This document shows, in pieces, positions 37,346-48,651 of a stretch of DNA of 64,000 bases (positions are counted from its first letter, which is position 1; each line of letters opens with the position of its first letter). The notes under the pieces are model-generated. The model did no database searches, was not told where the DNA came from, and saw only the letters and a program-made list of their open reading frames with translations. A program made the translations under genes and the position numbers. The stretch covers positions 8,866,001 to 8,930,000 of the forward strand of contig JBANAY010000003.1 of assembly GCA_037952775.1 (NCBI GenBank). Reading direction: 5' to 3'. The stretch comes from Clonostachys chloroleuca. Lineage: Eukaryota > Ascomycota > Sordariomycetes > Hypocreales > Bionectriaceae.

Positions 37346-39839
37346 GCTCTTTTTCCTTTTTCCTTTTGCTCTATTTCTTCTTATTGTCTTGTATCTTGGT
37401 GTATTTCCTTCGGCATGAGCAAAAATGACTGTTTCAGTGGGCAGGCTGGTGAGGAGTGGCAGGGTCAGGCAAGCAATTAACCAGGTATCTACTACACCAC
37501 AATACCAACCGGCAACGAAGATATCAATTGTATCAAGATTCTTTGATCGTAAATGTCCTCCAATAAGCACAAAAGCAAATCAAGAGAGGCTAGTCATCCT
37601 GCTCTATCATTTGCATACCTTGCTATACATACGAAGGTTAAGATGGATAAGATAAGGTGTCGCCCATATGTGCAGGAGCTACCGCAACAGGCTCACGGCT
37701 CTACTTACCCTCTTGTATGGAGGTAGGCTCCTCCTTCCCTCCCTCGGACTCTGCTACTTAGGTCTCTCTTCAGTTTCTCTCATTGACTTAGTATCTAGCA
37801 TCTTTTGGCCCTTTGCCTTGCCTTCCGACCTTGGCTCACCCTCCTCATCGGAGAAAAGCTGTCCATCCGTCCACCTGAATGTCACGACCTACCCATTCAT
37901 TGCTACATCTGGATCTCCCTTGGTCTACCAACGGATCCTACCTCGTGAGACCTACCTTGATGGCAAATTTGACTGACTCTTAGATACGGCCGCCGTTTCA
38001 GTTGCAACATTCAGCCTTGTTAGGTCTACTCACCCTCATTCAATTCCAGTCTGAGCCCTTACTTTGTGTGCCAACTGTTTCATCATCAAATTGCAACACA
38101 GGGATTTCTCAGATCAGTAACAGGCCCGGATCGGCGATTTATGTCCTCGCTTAGATTGATTAGATAGCCGGCTACCCGCGGAAGGACATACGATCCATCC
38201 GTCCATCTCTGTCAGTACTCATCATGTGCGACCTACATACGCTTACTGATTATTGTACATGCCTCAATTGATAGACAGTTCAGCCAAGTCCAAAATGGCC
38301 GCTGTCGGTTACGGACTTGCGAATATTGGGAGCCCAGAATCATTCTTATCCATGACCAGAGCGCGTTTTAGCCAAATGTTTCTTCCCACGCATCCTCCCA
38401 CTAACTGGCCAAAATAGAGGCACGAAGTGCTCTTGGGCAACATTAGAACGCGCCGATGCAGCATGAAGGATCGCCTCCTGCGGACAGGCTGTCGCAGAAT
38501 AAAATAATAGACAGCGATTCAGCCCACCTGCAGCCTTCTCTCGGCTCGACCAGACATTAAACGGCTCAAAACTGACTATGTGACGTCAGATTTCATACGG
38601 GAGAATGGCGGTAAATTGAATTATTTCGGGCATTCCGCGCATAGGTCTCGCTGATATGGATTTAAAGGATCTGGCTTGTTGGTACTATGAAGCTATCCAC
38701 TCGTGGCTTTCCCGTCTCCATGGTCACTCGACCGGGCGGTAGGAAAAGGTTCAGAAAATCCTCAGAATCCAGTCTGAAGCAGAAGCCATTGCGACTTCCA
38801 GATTGCAATTTGCCCGGGTAGCATACGTCAATTGGCGATTTGGATTTCCTAAGTAAGCTTGCCTAGGCAAAAAACCAGAGTCAATTGATCGCGCCGGGCT
38901 GCAAGAGAGAAAGCGAGACACAGGTCATGGTGATAAAGACGAAGGTTGAGGAACCTTGGATCCGCGTCTTCCCGTGTGTCGTACAAGACTCACACGATAT
39001 GAGAGGGGACAAGGGGAGGGCAACCGCCGTGGATGGATGGATTGGCTGGCAGTGATGAATGACAATCGAGCATTTGTGATTGCTACAAATGAAACACGAA
39101 AATCAATTCAGTCAAACCGACGGCGCACGCCCAATCTGGATTCGCATCCTAGTTGTCCGTGGTGATGGCAATAAGGCATCTCTTTGGGTTGTACTCACCG
39201 ACAAATCTTCCGGACCGGCTCATTATCTGGATTTTTTTTCTCACTTCCTTTACGCTTTCAAATGACGGCATGACCGCGGCTTGGTCCTCTTTTTTCATCT
39301 CTGTCACTGCGTTATGCGTCGAGGTCGAATGATTTCCCATCTCCATTCGACCCGGATCCATCGTTGCCGTTGTTAGATCGTACGATTCTACCCTGGCAAC
39401 AAACTCCCGACAAGGGGTAGAACTCTGGACCCCATTCGTCGCTCATAGCTTTCAAAGCAGAGTTCCTGAAGCCTTCTGTGCCTGCGTATTCGGATTTAAA
39501 ATCTTGGGCGTGGGGATTTTGCTACTGCAATTGGACGGTTGCCATTGGCTCCTCAGCCTCAAGATGAAATCCCGAAGACGAGACCAGGACCCTGAGACTG
39601 ACACGGGGGGCACCACACCACACCACACCCCAGAGCTCTGCTCCGGAATGTTCCTTCTTCGGCCGGGTTTTTTCCCATCTTCAAAAACAGCCGTGATCCC
39701 ATCTATAGCTATGACTTTCGGGCATCCGGTTCTACTCCTCAGTCTCATCCCCGATCTCCTTCCAAGCGGTTGACACTTCCTCGAGCGTGTCTGTGTCCAA
39801 TTCCGCCCCAGTCTTGTGTTTCTTTTCTTTGCCTCCGCC
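37346..39839. other. Intergenic, 2.5 kb, upstream of ERG3
   Basis: No gene supported. The stretch includes a CACCA tandem tract at 39611-39629 and the ERG3 promoter at its right end. Confidence 0.55.
39611..39629 (+). repeat. CACCA tandem repeat
   Basis: Almost four perfect copies of a 5-nt CACCA unit lie about 210 bp before the ERG3 start. Function unknown. Confidence 0.7.
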
Positions 39840-41024
39840 ATGGACATTGTCCTCGAGGTAGTCGATACCTTCGTCGGAGATCGCATCTGGGCCTCAGTGC
39901 TCCCCGCTCCGCATCTCCAGGCCGGCCCCGGGTCCAATGTGACGGCCCCTCTCACATCATGGGTGTATAAGCCCACCTCTCCAAGGTTCTACTTTGAGCC
40001 TTCACAGTACGCTTACGAAAGTGCCTGGGCTCGAGACTTTGTTCTCCGTCAGGCAGTTTCCCTCTTCTTCATTACCTGGTGCGTCGAGTCCAGTCATCGC
40101 AGTCCAAGTCCCATGGTCTGGCCAATTGCGATTGATATGCCTGCTAACATCGTCTCAGGGTCTTTGGCCTGTTTAATTACTTCTTTTTCTCTACCCTCTC
40201 TTATCTCTTCATCTTTGATCATGACACATTGGGACACCCCAAGTTTCTCAAGAACCAGATCTGGCTGGAAATCAAGCAGGCATCCCTTGCCATGCCCGGT
40301 CTCAGTATCTGCACCACCATGACCTTCCTCCTCGAGGTCCGTGGCTACGCCAGGCTCTACGACGTCACTGAGGAAGGCCCCGGGCTATGGTACGACTATA
40401 CTCAGATATTCTTCTTCATCATGTTCACCGACTTCTGCATTTACTGGGCACACCGATGGCTGCACGCCCCCTTGGTCTACAAGTACCTGCACAAGCGTCA
40501 TCACAAATGGATCATGCCCAGCCCGTACGCCAGCTACGCATTCCACCCCCTCGACGGCTTCGTCCAGTCGGCACCTTACCACTTGTACCCGCTTCTCTTT
40601 CCCATGCACAAGTTCGTCTTTGTCGGCGCCTTCATCTTTGTCAACTTTTGGACCATTGCTATCCATGATGGAGAATACATTACCGACAACCCGGTCATCA
40701 ATGGCTCTGCGTGCCACACTGCGCATCATTTGTTCTTCAAGTATGTCCGCTTCCATCAAGTTTCCCCGGCTTCTATCTGCCATGTTTTAGAAAGCGGCAA
40801 TTGCTAACATTCTTGGTAGCTACAACTACGGCCAGTTCACCACCCTGTGGGACCGCCTTGGCGGGAGCTACCGCAAGCCTGACGTGGCCTGGTTCAATAA
40901 GCAGACCAAGAAGTCCAAGGAGACCCTGGCTGCCGGTATCAAGGAGATGGAGCAGATTCAGAAGGAAGTTGAGGGCGATTCGGATGACCGGACCTATATC
41001 GACCTCGGAAAGAAGAAAAATTGA
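39840..41024 (+). CDS. ERG3: C-5 sterol desaturase
   Basis: Exons 39840-40078, 40159-40740 and 40820-41024 encode 341 aa. The enzyme introduces the C5(6) double bond of ergosterol in the ER membrane, using a di-iron centre. The three histidine boxes of the fatty-acid hydroxylase/desaturase superfamily are present: HRWLH (178-182), HKRHH (191-195) and HTAHH (266-270). Hydrophobic segments surround them. The N-terminus is the ERG3 type (MDIVLEVVDTFVGDRIWASV), and the C-terminus is Lys-rich, as in ER-resident proteins. Length and splice phases are normal and no frame problem is seen. Many fungi have two ERG3 paralogues, so this may be one of them. Confidence 0.93.
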
Positions 41025-41754
41025 TCCTAGCGGCTAAAACGCCTTGAAACCGCTACACCATCAAAGCAATGGTGACGGAGCAATGAAACTCTATAAACAG
41101 AAATGATATATAAGCAACAAAGAACGGTTGTTGAACGACCCTTCTGGCGTACATGCTCCGATTTGGAGAAGATGTGAAGGATGATTGGCAGGCGAACGAC
41201 ATATTCAGTAATATATTAGGCCGGTGGGCAATTGATGTCTTGAGAGCGGGAAGAATGGACGGCAAAGACTGACATCGGTCTGAGAACCCTTTACATCGGG
41301 TTTGCCAAAGTTGGGGCCTTTCGGAGGTAAAAGAGCCCAGTTACATACATATACACATGGATGAAAAGAAAATATTAATACAAATTGTTTTTCGTTCAAA
41401 GTATCAATACAATACAAAGCAACAGCAACAGCAACAGCAACAGACCTCCTGGTTCTGTGGATCAAGTGGGTGAATGGATGGTGTAGGGTAGTCCGTATTT
41501 GCTAGAGCCACCCGGTGTGGATCGAAGCTAGGATCTCAGTCTGTTTGGAGAATAGCGCGGCTGGGACCCCACTTTCCGTCTTCCTCGCCGTGGGCTGAAA
41601 GGGCGTGTACAGATCAACTGCCGATTTGCTCGACGCACTCAAGTAGCCGAGATCCCCAACCGACACCTGCGTCCTCACGCTCCGCTGTATTGTCCCCGAG
41701 TCCTGGGCTTGTGTCGCTTTGCCCTTGTCGCGAGACTGATCGCCTGCAGTTGCA
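41025..41754. other. Intergenic between ERG3 and the dual zinc-cluster gene
   Basis: Contains the ERG3 3' UTR, an AACAGC hexamer repeat (41419-41449) and the promoter of the following gene. No coding sequence supported. Confidence 0.6.
41419..41449 (+). repeat. GCAACA hexanucleotide repeat, about five copies
   Basis: About five perfect tandem copies of GCAACA form a microsatellite in the intergenic region. Confidence 0.85.
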
Positions 41755-44570
41755 ATGGGGCCGGAGCCAGAAGCCACTGCCAGCGACCCTCAACCACCAC
41801 ATCGCCAACGGGTCAAGAAGACACGATCCCGCTTTGGTGAGTAGCTGGCCCTCATTCCCCACTCGGAGCTCTCCAGAAAAGCACCTCTGTGTGTTCTTAC
41901 ATGCGTGCCTGTGTGTATATGTGTTTTTAAGTGATGAAGGTTGGGCTGACCGACATGCTTCAGGATGCAATACTTGCCGCGCGCGAAAGGTATGTTGTAG
42001 CGTTGATATTTTTTAACTACCCTATCGTTATCTACCCATCATTGATATCTATACATTTGTTGACATGGCCATTTCTTGAACAGGTCAAGTGCGATGAGCG
42101 GCCAAATGGCTGTGCCAACTGTGAGAAGCTGCATCTTGAATGCTCTGGCTATCAGCGGGCCTCCAACCCGGTGAGGGGAGGCGGGAAGAGAACTTACCGC
42201 TCCTGTAATAACTGCCGTCTTGCTCGGTGCAAATGCTCTGGGGATCGCCCTGTCTGTGTGGCGTGCCGCGAGAACAACTTGCAGTGTTCATATGAGAACA
42301 CGCCAAAGCCGTCCTCGTCTTCCACGCCATCGTCCCAGCGACCCAACGGAGCGCCTTTGACGGCGTCCACGCCTCGGGATAGTACGGATGGTAAATCTCC
42401 CAGTCGTCGGTCGTCTATCTTGTCTGCATCTAGCAGTGCTGAGGACTCTCCTCTGTCATGGTACGTGATATCCTTGCCGGTGTTGCATGGTAGTATGACG
42501 GTCAAGTGTGAATGGCTAACAAGGCTCCCTCTCTCCAGGTTATGCTCGCATGAACTCCCTGGCCCAAAGCACCTCAGAGTGTTGGTCATGTCTTACTTTC
42601 AGAATTTCCATCCTCTACGCTGCTTTGCATTCATACATAAGCCATCTTTCTTGCGGCGGCTAGATGAACGGCCAACCTCGAGCTTGCAAGACAACGCACT
42701 GCTCCACATTGTCTGCACCTTAGGCGCACAGTAAGTAAAACTTTCATGTACTCATGGCCGATATATTTTCTGACCCTCTACATAGATTTTACGCCTTGGA
42801 GCATAGTGACACTGTCCAGTCACTGCCCACGTCTTTCGTCCTCAAAGCGGGGTGTCATTGGGCCAAGACAGCTCAACGGTTATTGTTAGAAAATACGGGC
42901 AGCATATCGGTGGAAGGTTTAATGGTTAGTATATTCTTGGCTACCTGCTTATCTTTAATTTGTCAGTAGCTGATTCATCTCCCTGGCCGCCAGACTGCAC
43001 AGCTGTTGTACGATTATGCGCTTCGAATGGCCAACTTCTCACAAGCATTCATCCTCAGCGCCCTAATGGTACGGATGGCGCAGGCTCTCCAGATCAATCT
43101 CGAGTACTCGACAGATCTCTACAATGAAGGTCCAAATGTTGATCTCTCAACCACTGTCCGAGAATCACGTCGGCGGCTGATGTGGAGCTGCTATGTGACC
43201 GATGTTCTTTGCGGCAGCGGTGTTGACCAACTCATGCTGGTTCATGAGAAGGACATTAAAATCCAGCTTCCGTGCAACGATTGGAGTTTCCTTCATGAGC
43301 GGGCATGTATTACTAGCTCCCTGCAGGGGGGTGCCTTGGACATTGCTCCCAAAGACCTAACTCCCTCAGATCTCGCTGATAACATGGGAATGCTGGCATT
43401 CTTCATACAGCAGACCGAAATCCGGAAACGCGTTTTGAGATACATCAAGCATCTGGACGTCGCCGAGATGCCGTGGCTCCCCCACTCCGAGTTTGCCCAG
43501 CTCAGTTCGGAGCTTCGTTCCTGGCATCAGTCCTTGCCCACCAATTTACAGTTTATCAGCTCGACGATATATATGCGCAAGGAGAGCTCTCAGTTAGGCG
43601 CACTCTGCCTCTTCCATTGTTCGTTCCATCAAACCATGTGTGATTTATTTCGCATCGGGACACCGGCAGTTTATAAACTTAGATCTGCATTTCACTTTCC
43701 CCCAGAGCAGCGATCCTTCCAGAAGGAACTCCAGTGGACGCTCTTCAAGAGCGCGAGGACGCTGGCGGCTATCATTGCTGAGGCGGAGAGGCACGGCCCA
43801 CGGATGATTGGAGATAGCTGGCTCCCGACCATTGCCTATGATAGCAACCGCATCATGCTCTTCTATCTAACTCAACTTTCAGACTCGCCCAGAAGCAGCA
43901 AGTTTGATTTGATTCTCAATACCATCCCGTACTTGCAGAGCAATCTGAAGGCTCTCAAGACAATGAGGACCATGAACGTAGTTGCCGACGGCCTCGTAAG
44001 TTATTCATTTTCAGGTTTGACCAAACCCCGATTTTCTAACAATCATATGTACAGGCCAGAGCAGCAGAAGAGATGTTGGAAAAGCTGGGAGTAGACTCCA
44101 ACAACGTTCTACCGCTTCCCAATGTCATTCTAGACGACCCTTATCTCGCCCGCCTAACGAGAGAGAGCGCTCACATTGCACCCTCCCAAACCGCTCCGGA
44201 TTACGTGCTCAACCCTCTGTCTATCTACCGGATGGCAAGGAATCAGATACCGGAGCGTCACCAACCGGAAAGCGTGGCCTCGCGCTCCGAACCGTCGTCC
44301 ACTCCTGCCAATAGCAACTTGGCGCCGAGCGATGAGGCTTACCCAAACCAGACTGGCACTACCCCTGTGCAACAACGGCCAGAACCTAGGGACGCGTACA
44401 CTGGTTTGGATACTCCAGGACCGAACTTGGACATGTTTTTTGCCCCACCAGCAGGACTGGACTGGCAGCCCGTGGATATTGTAGTCGGATCTGATATGAC
44501 TGCAGAAGGTCTGCTTCCTTGGGTAGGGACCTCGCAGATGGGCGAACTTATGTTTGAGCCTCCTAATTGA
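41755..44570 (+). CDS. Transcription factor with two tandem Zn2Cys6 clusters
   Basis: Seven exons (41755-41836, 41964-41989, 42084-42460, 42539-42730, 42786-42924, 42994-43995, 44055-44570) encode 777 aa, all in phase. Two binuclear zinc clusters lie close together. The first (GCNTCRARK + VKCDERPNGCANC ... LEC) is split by two introns, one after RK. The second is SCNNCRLARCKCSGDRPVC ... LQC. A Ser/Pro/Thr-rich linker follows. The middle region (MSYFQNFHPLRCFAFIHKPSF; LRMANFSQAFILSALMVRMA; VRESRRRLMWSCYVTD) is typical of the fungal_trans regulatory domain. The C-terminal tail is Pro/Gln-rich and ends near GMFFAPP-like disordered sequence. It is a nuclear DNA-binding regulator. It is convergent with the TauD gene, only 175 bp away, so it may control the dioxygenase and transporter next door. 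Confidence 0.9.
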
Positions 44571-44745
44571 CCATGATACCTTTTTGCATTTATTTTCCCT
44601 AATGTTTAGTAAAATAATCTATTCCCACGCTACAATGATGCAGAAACCCGAACTCACCCCAATCTTGGGTTTCCTTGTCCTTTCCTAATTTTCCTGGGGA
44701 TATATTTGTTCTTTCTTTTCCTAGTTTACAGTATTGTATTCCTCT

Positions 44746-46047
44746 TTACTCTGCGTCCAGAGGACAAACGGGGGCGTTGTCATTTACTTGGATCCCTCCC
44801 CGCTTCTTCCAGTACATATCTGGATAGGGCAGCTTCCAGCCACCCTCGTCCAAGGGGACGGAGAGCCACAGCCTCATGAGATGTCTCGGGGGACGAGGGA
44901 CGCCGTTCTCATCAACACTTCCCGGGGCATAGTCCTTGTACGCCGTTCGCGCGTGGAAGACGTGGGAGTTGCTGACAAACTGGATGTCGCCAGGGTCGAG
45001 GATCATGTGCAGCGACTCGCGCAGGCACGTCTCCTCGAGGACTTTGATGGCGCGGAGCTGGGCCTCGGACAAGGGCGGGATCTGGGCGTCGGGCCCAGAG
45101 TTGAAGCGGGAGAGAGAGGTGACGTTGTTGGGGTCGAACTTGCCGTACACGCGAGGCTTCCCCGTCGGGTCGTTCTCCATGTAGAAGACGGAGGCGCGGA
45201 TCCAGGGCTTCTGGCCCTCGGATACCTCGCCCTTGCGATCGAGATACCAGATGGGTTCGCAGAGGGTCTTGGCCACGTCGGGGTTCTCCCTCTGTAGGCA
45301 GTTGAAGATGTGGTGCTGTGACACAATGTCGCTCTCGCCGCCTACTTCGGACTTGGCAATACAGAGCAGTCCCACGACGTCAGAGGCATCGGTGTGGAAG
45401 TATTGTCTGTGTGCAAATGATGCATGTCAGCGGCTTGTGTCGGACGGATGAGTCTGGTCCATTGAGGTAGTGAGCTTGGCTTACCTGGCGTTGGTGCGAT
45501 AGATGCGAACCCGGTCCGTCTTTGTAGGGTCTTCTCCAAGATCCTTGACATGACCCAGGACGTGGCCACGGCCGTTCTGGCTTGTGAAGTAGCCAATATG
45601 GGCGCCGAGTCCCATGTATGCGGTTGCCGACTTCTTCAGGCCCCATGCCTGGGCAGGAATGTTCTTGAAGAGCCAAAAGCCTTGGCCATCGACTAACTCC
45701 TTCTTCAGAGCGGCCATACGACCAGCGAGTGTGGGGAGTGGGAAGAGATCCTTGGTGATACCCGTCAAGGGTACCTCTGACGCAATGAACTTCTCTGCTG
45801 CTGCCTCGATTTCAGCGATCTCGTCGGCTGTGAAGGCATATGTCCATTTTTCAGGGTTGTTCTTAAAGTCCTCGGCTTTCCATGCCGTGACACCAGTGAT
45901 CTCCTTGGGAAATTTGTCATAAGGCTGGATGGCTGAGTAGACTGGCTCATGCTGCCCAGAGGTCTTGAAGCCATCGTGGAAGATGTCCTTGTTGACCGTA
46001 CCTGGCTCAATCCAGGGAGTGGGAGCTTGGACAGACACTGACGCCAT
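44746..46047 (-). CDS. TauD/TfdA-family Fe(II)/2-oxoglutarate dioxygenase
   Basis: Exons 46047-45485 and 45406-44746, with a 78-nt intron, encode 407 aa. The facial triad is visible: His192 and Asp194 in QYFHTDASD right after the splice, and a distal His in SNSHVFHARTAYKDY. The 2-oxoglutarate-binding Arg is in PRHLMRLWLS. The N-terminal ~80 residues resemble fungal TauD relatives. The family couples 2-oxoglutarate decarboxylation to hydroxylation of small substrates such as taurine, other sulfonates, alkylsulfates or phenoxyacetates; which one is not predictable here. No signal or targeting peptide. Its promoter is shared with the divergent MFS transporter (676 bp between starts), and its tail faces the dual zinc-cluster regulator. 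This suggests a transport-catabolism-regulation unit. Confidence 0.88.
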
Positions 46048-46722
46048 GGTTATGTGAGGAGAATGGCTATCAATCAAGCGCTAGGCACTTCTGGAGTTTT
46101 GAATCTGTATATAACTACAGTCTTGACGGTCAACATGGTGACTTCCATACAACTTATATGTCCCATACCACATCCAGGCGTGCTTCCATGCGTCGGCAAA
46201 CTTTCCGTGAGCTTACGCGACGAGTGTCAATGACCACAGTCGACAAATCGAGATGGTGTCGATGGCGTGCTTGAAGCCATTCGTGTCATGCTCTTACGCT
46301 CACTCCTGGGGGCGTCGTTTGACATCAGCTAATCCTCTTACGGGAAGATTACCACCGTGATAGAATCACCCTTTTATCCACTCGACTCCGCTTTGAGACC
46401 GCGACTGGTCTAGCCATCCAACCACAGGCAGGATTAATCAATCACTCTCCATACTAACGCCATCCATCCCCCGCATTGCGTGATTTGATTCTGGAGGAGG
46501 GTCCGTCTATTGCTGTGGGTTGGATGGAAACTGATCCTTTCCCCTGGTTCATACACGTTCTGTGTCTTTGAGAGACGCTTCCTGCCGAGGGAAAAACCAA
46601 AAAGGGCAAAAAAGTACATATACGTATGGGATGGATCAAGGCTCTCAACGGCAGGCCACCCCATATCCGGACCAGACGAGCATTGCATTGCATGTGCAGG
46701 TAGCATTCGGACATTTGTCAAG
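46048..46722. promoter_or_regulatory. Divergent promoter (TauD dioxygenase / MFS transporter)
   Basis: A 675-bp interval between divergent genes that could be co-regulated. It contains a CGG-N8-CCG inverted triplet at 46194-46207 of the sort bound by Zn2Cys6 dimers. No other element is assigned. Confidence 0.5.
46194..46207. promoter_or_regulatory. Candidate Zn2Cys6 operator, CGG-N8-CCG
   Basis: CGGCAAACTTTCCG is an imperfect palindrome with inverted CGG triplets spaced by 8. It lies 147 bp upstream of the TauD start, between the two genes. Such triplets occur by chance, so this is a candidate only. Confidence 0.3.
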
Positions 46723-48651
46723 ATGAAGGCATCAGACTGGAAGTCGGTCACTCCATACTTGCTGTATTGCTGCCTCGTCTTTAATGCAGGCAATGTCTTG
46801 TTCGGCATGTAAGCCAATGCCAGCATTTTCTCTGTCTTTATCTTCTTGTCACTTACACAGCAGGTAGTGATGTCTCGTCGTTTGGCTCTCTCCAAGCCCT
46901 CCCTAGTTTTCTAAGGCAGTTCGGCGAGCTGCAGCCTGATGGGAGCTATGGCCTCTCCACGAGTCGAAAGAGTATTATGAATTCAGGTTAGAGACGTCTC
47001 TGTGGCTCTTCATACTTAGTCTATTGACATTTGTCACTCAGTGAATTGGACCGGCAAACTAGTTGGCTGTGCCATCTTCGAACCTCTACTTGACCGTTTC
47101 GGCTACAAGAGAACCGTTTACATCTTGGCGGCCATCCAGATCGTTGCTGTTATACGTATGATTTCTACCTACTCATCACAGTTCAAGATCGCAACTAAAA
47201 ACAGACCATAGTCGAGGTGTCAGCGACCAACTGGATCCAGTTCTCCATCGGTCGCGTCTTCGCCTACCTTGCCGTAGGTATTGTTGAGCCTCTTATCCCA
47301 GTCTATCAGGCAGAACTCGCCCCGGCACCCCTCCGAGGCTTCTTCGCAGGCAACGTCCAGGTTCTGGTGCATCTTGGAAGTATCTGGGGTGCTGGCATGA
47401 GCCGTTCATATGCCGACGAGACTGGCAAGAAAGGTTGGATCATCCCAGTCGCCGTCCAGATGATTCCTGCGCTACTTCTCCTCATTGGCGTTCCTTTCTG
47501 TGTCGAGTCCCCACGCTGGCTTCTTGCCCATGGTAGAAAGGTATATGTCGTTTTCCACTCGTGAAGGATAATCCCAGCTGACTCATATATAGGATGAAGC
47601 AATAGAAAGCTTAAACAAAGTCAGACCTGCCGAAGACAAAGAAAGCGGGCAGACTCTTTTAGAGATAGAAGCATGCGAAGAAGCCATTCTAGAAAGCAAA
47701 GTCCAAAATCAGGGCCAGTGGAGGGATCTGTTTAAACAGTCGTACATCAACCGCACTATTGTAAACCATCCCCCTTTCTAATCCCTAATTCTCAGTTGAT
47801 GACGAGCTCACAATCATGAATCACAGATCGTCTCTTTCATGTTCTTCTTTCAGCAAGTGACGGGCCAACAGTTCGCCAATTCGTACGGTCCCACCTTCTT
47901 CAAGAGCATGGGACTCGCCTCGGACAAACTATTCACATACTCGACCCTTATCCCCCTTGCCGGCCTCGTCGGCTGCATCATCGCCGTCCTCACAACCGAC
48001 ACGATAGGTCGTCGAACCCTGTGCATCATCGGGGCTGCCCTAGCGACCATGTTTAACGCCCTGATCGGGTCCATCGGCTCCAAGCCGGACGCGAAGAGCA
48101 ACGCCACGTACAGCAACGTCGTCGTCGCCTCGGTGATCCTACTCAACGGCGTCTGCAAGCTCGGCGTGGCCAGCCAGTGCTGGCTGATTGGCTCGGAGAT
48201 GGGCGGCACACAGCTCCGCAACAAGCTCATGGGCTGGGGCGTCATCGTCGACGTCTTCTCGGCCTTCTCGTCACCTTCTTCACCCCTTATCTGCAGGCCG
48301 GTCCCCAGATCCAGCTAGGTGCCCGGGTCGGGTACGTGTTCATGGGCCTCGCCGCGATTGCCTTCTTTTTCTTCATTGGGTTTATCCCAGAGCTCAAGGG
48401 GAGGTCTCTCGAGGAGGTGGATGAACTATTCGAGGTAAGAGGTCACGGCTCACAAGTGGATGTGGCTAGAAAACTAACTTTTACTTTCACAGAGAGGACT
48501 TTGGGCGTGGCAGTTCAAGAATGCTGAGACACACGGCGTTGGTGCGCGAATCGCGGCCATGGAAGCGGGAAGGACGGTTGAGGCGGAGATGCAACCTGAA
48601 GAAGATAGAGATGTTCCTAAAGCGCAGCGCGTGACTAGCCAGTCGAGTTAG
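46723..48651 (+). CDS. MFS sugar-porter-type transporter, one-base frame break
   Basis: Seven exons: 46723-46808, 46868-46986, 47042-47155, 47212-47540, 47593-47760, 47827-48434 and 48493-48651. With one base added in exon 6 they encode 527 aa, the normal length. Sugar-porter signatures are present: a DVSSFGSLQALPSFL start, the loop GCAIFEPLLDRFGYKRT, the VESPRWLLAHGR motif closing TM6, QQVTGQQFANSYGPTFF in TM7 and the DTIGRR loop. About 12 membrane helices are expected at the plasma membrane. The frame breaks in a late helix at 48267 (VFSAF, then LVTFFTPYLQAG in the next frame); unlike the other breaks in this window it is not in a long homopolymer, one C of a CC being absent. Substrate unknown; its position beside the dioxygenase suggests import of that substrate or of a sugar-like compound. 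Confidence 0.85.
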
